Numbered from the stretch's first letter, positions 8,408-17,650 are shown. The stretch is 64,000 nt of DNA from Ectopseudomonas oleovorans (GCF_003052605.1 NZ_QASO01000082.1:1-64000); one strand, 5' to 3'. Translations and numbers: made by a program. The notes: a model not told the origin generated them from the letters alone.

Positions 8408-10213
8408 ATGCCAGCCAACCGACACACCACCCTCGCCTACCTGGTCTCGTTGCCGGGTCTGCTGCTGGTGTGCAGTCTGCTTTTGGCCAGCCAGATTACC
8501 CTCGCCAGCACGCGCCTGGGTGACAGCAGCGCAGCACAGGATCTCTACGGCCTGGTCGACTTTCTCGCCGATCCCCAAAGCGCCCTGAGCCTGGACGACG
8601 TTCGCGCTGTCGATGCCCCTTTCCAGCCCTCGTTGAACCGCCGTGACCTCAGCTTCGGCTATGTGCCGGGGGTGATCTGGCTGCGCCTGGCGCTGCAATC
8701 GGATGCCCAGCAAACACGCGTCTGGCGCCTGGAACTGAATTACGCCTCGCTGGACGAGGTGCGTCTATACGACATCGGCGCCGATGGCGTGCGCGAGTCG
8801 CGCAGCGGCGACACCGTGCCCTACGCGCAGCGCAGCGTCGGCCATCGCAACCCGGTATTCGAGATCACTCTGCAGCCCGGCGAGCAACGCACGCTGTACC
8901 TGCGCGTCGACTCGCGCGGCAGCATGACCCTCAGCGGCGCGCTGATGTCTTCGCGCGATTTCGAGCAGCACAGCCAGAACGGCTACCTGATGCATGCCAT
9001 CTACTTCGGCGTGCTGATCGCCCTGGGGCTGTACAACCTGCTGCTGTTTCTCGCCCTGCGCGAGCGGCCTTTCCTCAATTACGTGCTGTTCATGTTCGCC
9101 TTCGCCCTCAGCGTGCTGTCGCTCAATGGTCTTGGCGCGCAGTATCTGTGGCCCGAAGCGGCGCCCTGGAGCAACCGCATGCTGCCGGTCAGCCTGACAA
9201 CGGCAGCGCTGCTGTCGGTGGTGTTTGCGCGCAGCTTTCTCGACACCCGCCAGTGGCTGCCACGCTGGGACAAGGGCCTGCTGATGCTGTCCATCGCCAT
9301 CGGTGCGGCCGTCTTGGCCAGTGTGCTGCTGCCACTGCAGCGCGCGCTGCAGCTGATGTCGCTGACCGGCCTGATCGCCACCCTGACGCTGCTGGTCACC
9401 AGCTTCGTCTGCATTGGCTACCGAGTGCCCGGTGCTCGCCTGTTCGCCCTGGCCTGGCTGATGCTGCTGACCGGCGCGGTGCTGCTGGCGCTACGCAACT
9501 TCGCCCTGATTCCGTCGAACTTCATTACCCTGTACGCCATGCAGATCGGCTCGGGGCTGGAGATGATCCTGCTGTCCTTCGCCCTGGCGGCGCGCTTCAT
9601 CGAGCTCAAGCGCCAACGCGAAGCCGCGCTGCAGCTCAACGAGCAGATCCTCGCCAAACGCGTCACCGAACGCACCCAGGCCCTGGAACAGGCCAATCAG
9701 CGCCTCAGTGAGCTGGCCCTGCAGGATCCACTGACCGGCCTGCCCAACCGCACCGCCCTGCAGCAACACCTGGAGCAGGCACTGGCGCGCAGCCAACGCC
9801 GCAACGAACTGCTCGCCGTGATGCTGATCGACCTTGACGGTTTCAAACCGATCAACGACCAGCACGGCCACGGCTACGGCGACCTGGTACTGGCCGAAGT
9901 GGCGCAGCGCCTGCGGCAATACGTGCGCGATACCGATCTGCCTACGCGCCTCGGCGGTGACGAGTTCGTGGTGATCTGCGAGAGCGTGCAATCGGCCGAA
10001 GATGCGCACGACCTGGCCAAACGTCTGCTGGAAGGGCTGGACACGCCAATGTACCTGGAAGATCGTACCGTACGCGTCGGCGCCAGCATCGGCATCGCCC
10101 TGAGCCGCGGCGCCGACGATGCCACCATGCTGATTCGCCTGGCCGATGCCGCCATGTACCGGGCCAAGGCCGAAGGTCGCAACCGAGTGCAACTGGCCAC
10201 CCAATACCTTTGA
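8408..10213 (+). CDS. 7TM-DISM receptor diguanylate cyclase (GGDEF)
   Basis: About 601 residues. The domains in order are an N-terminal signal/anchor, a periplasmic 7TMR-DISMED2 sensor domain (about 45-175), a seven-helix 7TMR-DISM block (about 190-390), a short coiled coil, and a C-terminal GGDEF domain. The catalytic RLGGDEF is intact near residue 516. An RxxD inhibitory site (RDTD) lies five residues before it, so the enzyme should make c-di-GMP and be product-inhibited. No EAL domain follows. DISMED2 domains often bind carbohydrate-like ligands; the ligand here is unknown. ATG 8408 is preferred over an in-frame TTG two codons earlier. Confidence 0.92.
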   Translation: MPANRHTTLAYLVSLPGLLLVCSLLLASQITLASTRLGDSSAAQDLYGLVDFLADPQSALSLDDVRAVDAPFQPSLNRRDLSFGYVPGVIWLRLALQSDAQQTRVWRLELNYASLDEVRLYDIGADGVRESRSGDTVPYAQRSVGHRNPVFEITLQPGEQRTLYLRVDSRGSMTLSGALMSSRDFEQHSQNGYLMHAIYFGVLIALGLYNLLLFLALRERPFLNYVLFMFAFALSVLSLNGLGAQYLWPEAAPWSNRMLPVSLTTAALLSVVFARSFLDTRQWLPRWDKGLLMLSIAIGAAVLASVLLPLQRALQLMSLTGLIATLTLLVTSFVCIGYRVPGARLFALAWLMLLTGAVLLALRNFALIPSNFITLYAMQIGSGLEMILLSFALAARFIELKRQREAALQLNEQILAKRVTERTQALEQANQRLSELALQDPLTGLPNRTALQQHLEQALARSQRRNELLAVMLIDLDGFKPINDQHGHGYGDLVLAEVAQRLRQYVRDTDLPTRLGGDEFVVICESVQSAEDAHDLAKRLLEGLDTPMYLEDRTVRVGASIGIALSRGADDATMLIRLADAAMYRAKAEGRNRVQLATQYL

Positions 10214-10264
10214 ACAGGGCCCCCTGCCTAGTGCCCGTCAGTTAAGTATCAACGCAGTCAATGC

Positions 10265-10336
10265 GTAGGAGCGGCGCCCCGCCGCGAATCAGGGCAACAC
10301 GCACTTGCAAGCTTCGCCCCGGGGCGGGGCTCCTAC
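10265..10336. repeat. REP-type palindrome pair
   Basis: GTAGGAGCGGCGCCCCGCCG at the left and CGGGGCGGGGCTCCTAC at the right form an inverted pair around a short spacer. It is typical of the REP elements that dot Pseudomonas genomes downstream of genes. It follows the cyclase gene and could act as its terminator or mRNA stabiliser. A miniature MITE begins one base further on. Confidence 0.8.
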
Positions 10337-10337
10337 A

Positions 10338-10392
10338 CTAGGGTCTGTTGCCGTTTCGACGCGGCCGTGCGCGAAACGGCAACAGACCCTAG
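10338..10392 (-). mobile_element. CTAG-ended MITE, copy 3: 55-bp internal-deletion derivative
   Basis: The same 21-bp terminal repeats as the element at 5166 enclose only 13 bases. The left part matches the right terminus of copy 2 (reading inward to CGACGCG) and the right part matches its left terminus (GCGGCCGTGCGCG). It therefore looks like two element ends joined across a shared CGCG, with about 216 bp lost. Flanking bases (ACA and GCC) show no target duplication. Confidence 0.88.
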
Positions 10393-10464
10393 GCCGCCTT
10401 GGAAGCCCTACCTGATCGGCGTCAGGCCGTCGTCTCTTCATCAACTCGAACCCGATAGCACACC

Positions 10465-10947
10465 ATGGACAAGTATCTGCTGCTGCAAGACGTACTCAAC
10501 CATCTGCAGACCGACCTCGAACAGGCCAGCCTCGCCGCCCTCAGCGCCCACGAAGCGGCCACCCACGAAGAGAACGTCGCCGAGAACAAGTACGACACCC
10601 TGGGCCTGGAGGCCGCCTACCTGGCCAGCGGTCAGGCGCGCCGCGTCGAAGAACTGCGCCAGACCCTGATCACCTGGCGCCAATTGCGCCCGCGTCCCTT
10701 CGATATCGAGCAGGGTATCGAGCTCGGCGCGCTGGTTCAGCTTGCGGCCGAGGATGGCCACGAACAATGGCTGTTCCTTGGTCCTCCAGGCGCCAGCATG
10801 AAACTGCAACTGGCCGACCAGACCATCCAGGTGCTCGGCAATACCGCACCGCTCGGGAAATTGCTGCTCGGCAAGAAGCCCGGCGACGAGATAAGCCTGC
10901 CAGTAGGGAGTCGCCAGCAAATTTTCGAGGTGCTGGCAGCCACGTAA
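10465..10947 (+). CDS. GreA/GreB-family-like protein
   Basis: A 160-residue protein with the two-part Gre layout. The N-terminal helical hairpin (about 1-75) contains ENVAENKYDTLGLEAAYLA, comparable to the ENAEY tip region of GreA. The C-terminal FKBP-like domain (about 85-158) includes PLGKLLLGKKPGDEI and ends in IFEVL. Gre factors bind the RNA polymerase secondary channel and stimulate transcript cleavage. The acidic catalytic pair of GreA at the hairpin tip is not obvious, so this may be a Gre-like modulator rather than a cleavage factor. ATG 10465 starts 72 bases after the miniature MITE, so the promoter may be close to that element. Confidence 0.75.
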   Translation: MDKYLLLQDVLNHLQTDLEQASLAALSAHEAATHEENVAENKYDTLGLEAAYLASGQARRVEELRQTLITWRQLRPRPFDIEQGIELGALVQLAAEDGHEQWLFLGPPGASMKLQLADQTIQVLGNTAPLGKLLLGKKPGDEISLPVGSRQQIFEVLAAT

Positions 10948-11012
10948 GCGGAACTATCTGGGCTAGGGTTGGTAATTAGCGATGAACACCACGTCTAGCG
11001 AGAGCCAATACC

Positions 11013-11246
11013 ATGGAAAATCCAGTCCACAGCCTGCCAGCCCTGTTCAAGCAACTCGGCCTGCCTGACGATGCCGCCAGCATCAACGCCTTCATCAGCA
11101 CCCATTCGCCACTGCCGGATGCCTGCAAACTGTCCGAGGCTCCGTTCTGGACGCCGGCGCAGGCCGCGCTGCTGCGCGAAGAAATTCTCGAAGACGCCGA
11201 CTGGGCAGAAGTAGTCGATCAGCTCAACCTGCGCCTGCACGGCTGA
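11013..11246 (+). CDS. DUF2789 family small protein
   Basis: A 77-residue soluble protein, MENPVHSLPALFKQLGLPDD through to LNLRLHG, matching the DUF2789 family in length and in its LFxQLGLP start and WxxAQAAxLREEI middle. No function is known. It has no signal peptide or membrane segment. It follows the Gre-like gene by 65 bases in the same direction and may be cotranscribed. Confidence 0.82.
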   Translation: MENPVHSLPALFKQLGLPDDAASINAFISTHSPLPDACKLSEAPFWTPAQAALLREEILEDADWAEVVDQLNLRLHG

Positions 11247-11271
11247 GCTCACAGGTCAGCGCATCGGCTGC

Positions 11272-11763
11272 TCAGTTGGCCGCCGTCATCTCGCGCCAGG
11301 TCAGGTACATGCGCAGGTCGAATTCGATCTGCGCATAGCCCGGCAACATGTGGTCGCACAGCTTGTAGAAGGCCTTGTTGTGCTCGCTCTCTTTCAGGTG
11401 TGCCAGTTCGTGCACCACGATCATCTGCAAGAAGGCCGGCGCGGCGTCGCGAAACAGCGAGGCAACGCGAATTTCCTTCTTCGCCTTGAGCTTGCCGCCC
11501 TGCACCCGCGAGACCGCCGTATGCAGGCCCAGCGCGCGGTGGGTGAGATCGAGTCGATTGTCGTAGAGCACCTTGTCGATAGCCGGCGCGTTCTTCAGGT
11601 GTTCCTGCTTGAGCGCCATCACGTAGCCATACAGCGCCTTGTCGCTCTGCACTTCATGCCGGCCCGGATAGCGCTGCGCCAGGTAGTCACCGAGCCGATC
11701 ATCGGCGATCAGCTGACGAACCTGCTGCTGCAAGGCGACCGGATAACCCTGTAGATACTTCAA
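11272..11763 (-). CDS. YgjP/DUF45-type zinc metalloprotein
   Basis: A 163-residue protein with the gluzincin-like HELAH motif in VVHELAHLKESEHNKAFYKL, in which a further His seven residues on could complete the metal site. This is characteristic of the DUF45/YgjP-like metallohydrolases related to SprT. It is soluble and has no signal peptide. The substrate is unknown. It ends convergently with the DUF2789 gene (25 bases apart) and lies just upstream of the sugar dehydrogenase gene on the same strand. Confidence 0.8.
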   Translation of the reverse strand: MKYLQGYPVALQQQVRQLIADDRLGDYLAQRYPGRHEVQSDKALYGYVMALKQEHLKNAPAIDKVLYDNRLDLTHRALGLHTAVSRVQGGKLKAKKEIRVASLFRDAAPAFLQMIVVHELAHLKESEHNKAFYKLCDHMLPGYAQIEFDLRMYLTWREMTAAN

Positions 11764-11811
11764 CGCTACGATCCCGAATTCATCTGGACCGTCAGTGTAA
11801 CGGATGCGGCA

Positions 11812-12912
11812 TTACTCGCTGGGCACCACACGCAGCAGACGCCCCTCTGGGTTATCGGTGAGCAGATAGAGCGCACCATCCGGCCCGCTGCGCACATCGC
11901 GAATCCGCTCGCCCAGCTCTTCGAAGAGGATTTCCTCACCGGCCAGCATGCCGTCACGGACACGGATGCGGCGTACGCTGCGCTCGGCCAGGGTGGCCGC
12001 GAACAGGTCGTCCTGCCACTCGGGGAACAACTCGCCGCGATACAGGGTCAGGCTCGACGGCGCTACCGAGGGTGTCCAGTGCAGCAGTGGCGCGGTCAGC
12101 CCCGGCAGCTCGGTGTAGGGGCTGACGCGCGCACCGGTGTAATCGATACCGAAGGTCGCCAGCGGCCAGCCATAGTTGTTGCCGGCCTCGATCAGGTTGA
12201 GTTCATCACCCCCGCGTGGGCCATGCTCATGGCTGTACAGGCGATTGTGCTCGGCATCGAAGAAGATGCCCTGCACGTTGCGGTGGCCGAGGCTGTAGAT
12301 CTCCGGCGCCGCGCCGTCCTGGCCGATCAGCGGGTTGTCCTGCGGTACGCTGCCGTCACGGTTCAGACGCACGATCTTGCCCAGGTGGTTGGCTGGGTTC
12401 TGCGCCTGCTCACGCCAGTCGAAACCGTCGCCCAGAGTCAGCACCAGGGTCTTGTCGGCGAGAAAGGCGATGCGCCCACCGTAATGCGCGGCGCCGGCCT
12501 TGAGCGGCTGGGCGGTGAACAGCACTTCGAAGTCGTGCAGTTCGTCATCCACCAGGCGGGCACGCGCCAGACGCGTGTTGTTGGCCTCCAGCGAGCCGTG
12601 CGCGTAGGTCAGGTAAAGCCAGCGGTTGTCGCTGTAGTCCGGGTCCAGCGCCACTTCCATCAGCCCGGCCTGGGCAGCGATGAAGACCTCGGGCAGGCCC
12701 GCCAACGGCTTGGGATCGACACTGCCGTCGGCTTCGATGATGCGCAGGCGCCCAACACGCTCGGTGACCAGCATGCGTCCGTCCGGCAGGAAGGCCATGG
12801 CCCAGGGATTCTCCAGCCCTTCGCTGAAGGTTTCGATGCGGTAATCCAGGGCCAGCAGCGGCGTACTGACGAACAGGGCGCAGAGCATCAGCGCGCGGGT
12901 GCTTCTCAACAT
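11812..12912 (-). CDS. PQQ-dependent soluble aldose dehydrogenase (YliI/Asd-like)
   Basis: A 366-residue periplasmic beta-propeller protein of the soluble glucose/sorbosone dehydrogenase family. ATG 12912 gives a signal peptide, MLRSTRALMLCALFVSTPLLA, ahead of LDYRIETFSEGLENPWAMAF. Family landmarks include LPDGRMLVTERVGRLRII, GLGHRN-like YSLGHRNVQG, HEHGPRGGDELN and YGWPLATFG. E. coli YliI (Asd) oxidises aldose sugars with PQQ. It lies 14 bases downstream of a small membrane-protein gene and is probably cotranscribed with it. Confidence 0.88.
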   Translation of the reverse strand: MLRSTRALMLCALFVSTPLLALDYRIETFSEGLENPWAMAFLPDGRMLVTERVGRLRIIEADGSVDPKPLAGLPEVFIAAQAGLMEVALDPDYSDNRWLYLTYAHGSLEANNTRLARARLVDDELHDFEVLFTAQPLKAGAAHYGGRIAFLADKTLVLTLGDGFDWREQAQNPANHLGKIVRLNRDGSVPQDNPLIGQDGAAPEIYSLGHRNVQGIFFDAEHNRLYSHEHGPRGGDELNLIEAGNNYGWPLATFGIDYTGARVSPYTELPGLTAPLLHWTPSVAPSSLTLYRGELFPEWQDDLFAATLAERSVRRIRVRDGMLAGEEILFEELGERIRDVRSGPDGALYLLTDNPEGRLLRVVPSE

Positions 12913-12925
12913 GGGCAACGCCTTG

Positions 12926-13402
12926 TCACAGAGAATCGGAAGAAGTTGGCTGCGCCCGGTAGCGCACCCGCCGACCGAGCAGACCGAACAGCAGCGCACC
13001 GACGCTGCCGCAGGCCATCAGCCCGAGCGTACCGAACGGGCTGCGGTCGGCGGCGATCAGCGTCGGCATCGGTGCCAGCGCATTGGCCAGCGCCAGCGCC
13101 GTCCAGATCGCTGCCGCGCCCGCCAGCACGAAAATTAGCCACCGTAGCGCCGGCATGCGGCGCGCCAGCCAGGCGGCCAGCGGTAAGGCAAAGACAAAGC
13201 CCAGGGCGCTGAGCAGGATGAACGTCGGGGTAAACCCGAGCAGGTCGAGTGCGGTGGTGCCAAGGCGCACACTCAGCGGCACCGGTGCACCGATGGCCTG
13301 CAGGGCAGCCAGATTGGTCTGGGTCTGGAAGATCGAGGCAAGCAGCGAGGCCAGCAACACGGCGAGGAGAAAAGCGAGCAACAGACGTGGCTTGCTGGAC
13401 AT
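12926..13402 (-). CDS. Small four-helix membrane protein, function unknown
   Basis: About 158 residues with four hydrophobic stretches: LLLAFLLAVLLASLLASIF, a TPTFILLSALGFVFALPLAA segment, WLIFVLAGAAAIWTALALA and LGLMACGSVGALLFGLLGRR. The start is placed at ATG 13402 (MSSKPRLLL), because the frame upstream lacks hydrophobic character. It ends 14 bases before the PQQ dehydrogenase start, suggesting an operon. I do not recognise a defined family beyond a generic inner-membrane protein. Confidence 0.7.
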   Translation of the reverse strand: MSSKPRLLLAFLLAVLLASLLASIFQTQTNLAALQAIGAPVPLSVRLGTTALDLLGFTPTFILLSALGFVFALPLAAWLARRMPALRWLIFVLAGAAAIWTALALANALAPMPTLIAADRSPFGTLGLMACGSVGALLFGLLGRRVRYRAQPTSSDSL

Positions 13403-13532
13403 GGGTGGCAGTTTCCCGGAACGACAGTCCACGAATTATGGCGCACCCCGCCTGCCCTCACGCTTCGGGAGTTTTACAGGGTTTTACCTCTCGCCGCGTT
13501 GCTCACGCCGAACCCGCCTTGTAAAAAGCAGA

Positions 13533-13553
13533 AGCCCCGCACATGGCGGGGCT
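13533..13553 (-). terminator. Intrinsic terminator of fba
   Basis: The stem AGCCCCGC/GCGGGGCT has a 5-base loop. On the minus strand it is followed by TCTGCTTTTT. It lies 18 bases past the fba stop codon. Confidence 0.8.
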
Positions 13554-13571
13554 CCGGGTCACGCATCAGGC

Positions 13572-14636
13572 TCAGTTGACCTTGGCGTTCAGCTCACCGC
13601 TGGCATAGCGCTGGTACATGCCTTCCAGGGAGATCGGCTTGATCTTGGAGGCATTGCCAGCGGTGCCGAAGGCTTCGTAGCGGGCGATGCAGATGTCGCG
13701 CATGGCGACGATGGTCTTGGCGAAGAACTTGCGCGGGTCGAACTCGCTCGGGTGCTCGGCCATCATGCGGCGGATCGCACCGGTGGAAGCCAGACGCAGG
13801 TCGGTGTCGATGTTGACCTTGCGCACGCCGTGCTTGATGCCTTCGACGATTTCCTCGACCGGCACACCGTAGGTTTCCTTGATGTCACCGCCGAACTCGT
13901 TGATCACCTTCAGCCATTCCTGCGGCACGGAGGAGGAACCGTGCATCACCAGGTGGGTGTTGGGGATGCGCTTGTGGATTTCCTTGATGCGCTCGATGGA
14001 GAGCACGTCACCGGTTGGCGGCTTGGTGAACTTGTAGGCGCCGTGGCTGGTGCCGATGGCGATGGCCAGGGCATCGACCTGGGTAGCCTTGACGAAGGCC
14101 GCCGCTTCTTCCGGGTCGGTCAGCAGTTGGCTGTGATCGAGCACGCCTTCGGCGCCGACGCCGTCTTCTTCACCGGCCATGCCGGTTTCCAGGCTGCCCA
14201 GGCAACCCAGCTCGCCTTCCACGGACACGCCGCAGGCGTGGGCGAAGGCTACGGTCTGCTGGGTTACGCGGACGTTGTAGTCGTAATCGGCCGGGGTCTT
14301 GCCGTCTTCTTTCAGCGAGCCGTCCATCATCACCGAGGAAAAGCCCAGCTGGATGGAGCGCTGGCACACGTCAGGGCTGGTGCCGTGGTCCTGGTGCATG
14401 CACACCGGAATGTGCGGGAATTCTTCGATGGCAGCCAGGATCAGGTGGCGCAAGAACGGCGCACCGGCGTACTTGCGGGCACCAGCGGAGGCCTGGACGA
14501 TGACCGGCGAATCGGTCTTGTCGGCGGCTTCCATGATGGCGCGCATCTGCTCGAGGTTGTTGACGTTGAAGGCCGGCACGCCGTAGCCGAATTCGGCGGC
14601 GTGGTCGAGCATCTGGCGCATGCTGATAAGTGCCAT
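13572..14636 (-). CDS. fba: Class II fructose-1,6-bisphosphate aldolase
   Basis: 354 residues, the normal length for the Calvin-cycle-type (CbbA/Fda) class II aldolases of pseudomonads. ATG 14636 gives [20 protein letters not shown]. Zinc-ligand and substrate motifs are present: [23 protein letters not shown] and [11 protein letters not shown]. It catalyses reversible cleavage of fructose-1,6-bisphosphate to dihydroxyacetone phosphate and glyceraldehyde-3-phosphate, which matters mostly for gluconeogenesis in pseudomonads using the Entner-Doudoroff route. It is the last gene of the tkt-epd-pgk-fba order, separated from pgk by two small lipoprotein genes and hairpins, so it may have its own promoter. 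Confidence 0.96.
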   Translation of the reverse strand: MALISMRQMLDHAAEFGYGVPAFNVNNLEQMRAIMEAADKTDSPVIVQASAGARKYAGAPFLRHLILAAIEEFPHIPVCMHQDHGTSPDVCQRSIQLGFSSVMMDGSLKEDGKTPADYDYNVRVTQQTVAFAHACGVSVEGELGCLGSLETGMAGEEDGVGAEGVLDHSQLLTDPEEAAAFVKATQVDALAIAIGTSHGAYKFTKPPTGDVLSIERIKEIHKRIPNTHLVMHGSSSVPQEWLKVINEFGGDIKETYGVPVEEIVEGIKHGVRKVNIDTDLRLASTGAIRRMMAEHPSEFDPRKFFAKTIVAMRDICIARYEAFGTAGNASKIKPISLEGMYQRYASGELNAKVN

Positions 14637-14677
14637 GGTGTTTCTGTCTCCCGGTTTGGAGGTCGTTAATCGTGCAA

Positions 14678-14696
14678 GCCTGCCGCAGGGGCAGGC
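14678..14696. repeat. Hairpin between mliC and fba
   Basis: GCCTGCC and GGCAGGC pair across a 5-base loop, between the stop of the mliC-like gene and the start of fba. It has no good U-tract in either direction, so it is a weak terminator or a leader structure at most. Confidence 0.4.
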
Positions 14697-14759
14697 GTTG
14701 TTCAAGTTTCGTGAAGCTGGGGCATGCCCGCAGCTCTCATCTCGGCGTCGCCGAGGATG

Positions 14760-15086
14760 TTACGGAGCCTTGCAGCCACGGCCGATCAGGTCATCTGTTG
14801 CGGTCCAGTAGACCAGACCTTCCTCACCCTTGGTGTGGAAGGACAGACGCCCATCGCTGTACAGCGCGCCGGATGCAGCTGGCTCCTGAGTCAGACGATA
14901 GACGATGTCGTCACCACCCAGGCGCACATCCACCTGGTCGACGCTGCCGTTGGCGAAGCGCCACAGCACTTCGGTCTGGCTGTCGCATACCCAGCGATTC
15001 CATTGCTCCGGCGCCGCCGGCTGACTGCTGCAGGCCGCCAGCAGCGTGGCGGCGACAGCAAGCCCCGCCAGTCTGATTCCGCTCAT
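14760..15086 (-). CDS. mliC: MliC-family lysozyme inhibitor lipoprotein
   Basis: A 108-residue lipoprotein precursor. The lipobox LLAAC places the lipidated Cys near residue 19. The mature part, WVCDSQTEVLWRFANGS through LSFHTKGEEGLVYWTATDD to GRGC, matches the MliC/PliC fold, with two cysteines (WVCD and GRGC) positioned for the family disulfide. Such proteins bind c-type lysozyme and protect peptidoglycan. The start at 15086 follows a good GGAGAAGC site. It is probably expressed together with the small lipoprotein gene 12 bases upstream. Confidence 0.8.
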   Translation of the reverse strand: MSGIRLAGLAVAATLLAACSSQPAAPEQWNRWVCDSQTEVLWRFANGSVDQVDVRLGGDDIVYRLTQEPAASGALYSDGRLSFHTKGEEGLVYWTATDDLIGRGCKAP

Positions 15087-15098
15087 TGCTTCTCCTCG

Positions 15099-15284
15099 TC
15101 AGCAACGCTGTTCCGGTGCCGCGCCAGTGGGTTGACCACTGCTTTGCTCGACACGCTGATCATCCTGAGTGGTCGGGGTTTCGATCTGTGCCGGGCTGAA
15201 TACCTCGCAGGCCGCCTCCCTTCCTGCGCCGGCACAACCGGCCAGCAACATACCAACCACGCCCAAAGCGGCTAACTTGTCCAT
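15099..15284 (-). CDS. Small lipoprotein, function unknown
   Basis: 61 residues starting at ATG 15284, MDKLAALGVVGMLLAGCAGA. It has a clear lipobox (LLAGC) and a short polar tail rich in Gln, Thr and Pro that ends PEQRC. I recognise no domain. It reads in the same direction as, and 12 bases ahead of, the mliC-like gene. The Asp-free position after the lipid Cys (Ala) predicts outer-membrane sorting under the usual +2 rule. Confidence 0.6.
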   Translation of the reverse strand: MDKLAALGVVGMLLAGCAGAGREAACEVFSPAQIETPTTQDDQRVEQSSGQPTGAAPEQRC

Positions 15285-15358
15285 GACATGATTCCTTGTA
15301 CGATGATCCGGTTTTCTACAGACCACCCGTTAACGTCAGGGTTTTATCGGCCGCGGCG

Positions 15359-15380
15359 TAGGGTGACTCCCTTCACCCTA
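15359..15380 (-). terminator. Hairpin downstream of pgk
   Basis: TAGGGTGA and TCACCCTA pair perfectly across a 6-base loop, nine bases after the pgk stop codon. The U-tract is poor, so it is a probable but not a strong terminator. Confidence 0.5.
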
Positions 15381-15388
15381 GCTGGCGA

Positions 15389-16549
15389 TCACTGTGCGCG
15401 CTGCTCCAGCACTTCCACAGCCGGCAGCACCTTGCCTTCGACGAACTCGAGGAACGCGCCGCCACCGGTGGAAATGTAGGAGATCTGCTCGGCCACGCCG
15501 TACTTGTCGATGGCCGCCAGGGTGTCGCCACCGCCGGCGATGGAGAACGCCGGGCTTTCGGCGATGGCCAGGGCCAGCGCCTTGGTGCCGTTGCCGAACT
15601 GGTCGAACTCGAACACACCGACCGGGCCGTTCCACAGGATGGTCTGCGAGGCCTTGAGCATTTCGGCGAACATCGCCGCAGTTTGCGGGCCGATGTCGAG
15701 GATCATGTCGTCCTCGGCCACGTCCTTGACCGCCTTGACGGTGGCCTCGGCATCCTCGGCGAAGGCCTTGGCCACCACCACGTCAACCGGCAGCGGTACG
15801 CTGACCTTGGCCGCGATGGCCTTGGCGGTGTCGACCAGATCGGCCTCGTACAGCGACTTGCCCACTGGCAGGCCGGCAGCGGCGAGGAAGGTGTTGGCGA
15901 TGCCGCCGCCGACGATCAGCGAGTCGCAGATATCGGCCAGGGAGTTGAGCACGTCGAGCTTGGTCGACACCTTGGAGCCGGCGACGATGGCCAGCATCGG
16001 CCGGGCCGGCTTGTCCAGCGCCTTGCCCAGGGCATCCAGCTCGGCAGCCAGCAGCGGGCCGGCGCAGGCGACCTTGGCGAACTTGGCCACGCCATGGGTC
16101 GAGCCCTGGGCGCGGTGAGCGGTTCCGAAGGCGTCCATCACGAACACGTCGCACAGGGCAGCGTACTGCTGGGCCAGTTCGTCGGTGTTCTTCTTTTCGC
16201 CCTTGTTGAAACGGACGTTCTCCAGCAGCACCAGCTCGCCAGGCTTGACCTCGACACCGCCAAGGTAGTCCTTGACCAGCGGCACGTCACGACCGAGCGC
16301 CTTGCTCAGGTAGGCGGCGACCGGCGCCAGGCTGTCTTCCTCGCTGTAGATGCCCTCTTCCGGGCGACCCAGGTGCGAGCAGACCAGCACGGCAGCGCCC
16401 TTCTCCAGCGCCAGCTTGATGGTCGGCAAGGAGGCGAGGATACGCGCGTCGCTCTTGACCACACCGTCCTTCACCGGGACGTTGAGGTCTTCGCGGATCA
16501 ACACGCGCTTACCAGCGAGGTCGAGGTCGGTCATCTTCAGAACGGTCAT
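15389..16549 (-). CDS. pgk: Phosphoglycerate kinase
   Basis: 386 residues, the standard bacterial length. N-terminal [14 protein letters not shown], the substrate-binding [19 protein letters not shown]-type mid region and nucleotide-binding GGGIANTFL and [13 protein letters not shown] motifs are all present. It interconverts 1,3-bisphosphoglycerate and 3-phosphoglycerate with ATP. It starts three bases after the epd stop codon, so epd and pgk form a tight operon. No defects were seen. Confidence 0.97.
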   Translation of the reverse strand: MTVLKMTDLDLAGKRVLIREDLNVPVKDGVVKSDARILASLPTIKLALEKGAAVLVCSHLGRPEEGIYSEEDSLAPVAAYLSKALGRDVPLVKDYLGGVEVKPGELVLLENVRFNKGEKKNTDELAQQYAALCDVFVMDAFGTAHRAQGSTHGVAKFAKVACAGPLLAAELDALGKALDKPARPMLAIVAGSKVSTKLDVLNSLADICDSLIVGGGIANTFLAAAGLPVGKSLYEADLVDTAKAIAAKVSVPLPVDVVVAKAFAEDAEATVKAVKDVAEDDMILDIGPQTAAMFAEMLKASQTILWNGPVGVFEFDQFGNGTKALALAIAESPAFSIAGGGDTLAAIDKYGVAEQISYISTGGGAFLEFVEGKVLPAVEVLEQRAQ

Positions 16550-16552
16550 GGA

Positions 16553-17623
16553 TCAGTCCTTCACAAAGGCTGGTGGTACGGAGGAAGTGGATACAGCGAG
16601 AAAATGTTCAGCGACATCGAGCATGCGGTTGGCAAACCCCCACTCGTTGTCGAACCAGGCCAGCAGGTTGACCAGGCGCGGGCCGGACACGCGGGTCTGG
16701 CTGCCGTCGACGATGGCCGAGTGCGGGTCGTGGTTGAAGTCGCAGCTGGCGTGCGGCAGCTCGGTGTAGGCCAGCAGCCCCTTGAGCGGGCCACTTTCCG
16801 CCGCCTGACGCAGCACGCGGTTGATCTCTTCTGCAGAGGTATCGCGCGCAGTCTGCAGGGTGATGTCCAGGCACGAGACGTTGACCGTCGGCACCCGGAT
16901 GGCCTTGGCCTGAATACGCCCGGCCAGCTCCGGCAGCAGGCGTTCGATACCGCGTGCCAAGCCGGTGGACACCGGAATCACCGACTGGAAGGCCGAGCGC
17001 GTGCGACGCAGGTCTTCGTGGTGGTAGGCATCGATCACCGGTTGGTCGTTCATCGCCGAGTGAATGGTAGTAATGGAGACGTACTCCAGACCCACCACCT
17101 CATCGAGCAGTTTCAACAGTGGCACGCCGCAGTTGGTGGTGCAGGAGGCATTCGACACCAGGCGCTCGGCACCTGACAGACAGGCCTGGTTGACGCCGTA
17201 GACCACGGTGGCATCGATATCCGCCTCGCTGGCCATCGGCTGCGACAGCAGCACGCGCGGCGCACCGGCTTCGATGAAGCGTTGCGCCTCGGCACGGGTG
17301 ACGTACTGCCCGGAGCACTCGAGCAGCAGATCGATGTCCAGCGCTGCCCAGTCAATGGCCTCAGGCTCGCTCTGACGCAGCACCTTCACGCAGTCGCCGT
17401 TGATGTGCAGGCAGTCGCCATCGACCCTCACCTCGCCGGGAAAGCGCCCGTGAGTGGAGTCGAAGCGGGTCAGGTATTCGATGCTGGCCTGATCGGCCAG
17501 GTCGTTCAGCGCGACGATTTCCAGGCTCGCTGAATTGCCACGCTCGTGCAGCGCGCGCAGCACGCAACGGCCGATGCGGCCATAACCGTTGAGGGCGACA
17601 CGATAGGGGCGTTGTCGTGACAT
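16553..17623 (-). CDS. epd: Erythrose-4-phosphate dehydrogenase
   Basis: A 356-residue GAPDH-superfamily enzyme. ATG 17623 gives MSRQRPYRVALNGYGRIGRC, with the NAD-binding NGYGRIGR loop. The catalytic cysteine sits in SNASCTTNCGVPLLK. Epd rather than GapA is inferred from the tkt-epd-pgk-fba order and from the extended N-terminus. Epd oxidises erythrose-4-phosphate to 4-phosphoerythronate for pyridoxal phosphate synthesis. A residual GapB-type role cannot be ruled out from sequence. A REP palindrome lies between it and tkt, just upstream of the start. Confidence 0.88.
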   Translation of the reverse strand: MSRQRPYRVALNGYGRIGRCVLRALHERGNSASLEIVALNDLADQASIEYLTRFDSTHGRFPGEVRVDGDCLHINGDCVKVLRQSEPEAIDWAALDIDLLLECSGQYVTRAEAQRFIEAGAPRVLLSQPMASEADIDATVVYGVNQACLSGAERLVSNASCTTNCGVPLLKLLDEVVGLEYVSITTIHSAMNDQPVIDAYHHEDLRRTRSAFQSVIPVSTGLARGIERLLPELAGRIQAKAIRVPTVNVSCLDITLQTARDTSAEEINRVLRQAAESGPLKGLLAYTELPHASCDFNHDPHSAIVDGSQTRVSGPRLVNLLAWFDNEWGFANRMLDVAEHFLAVSTSSVPPAFVKD

Positions 17624-17650
17624 AGGCGCTCGCAAGGCAAAAGGAACCCG

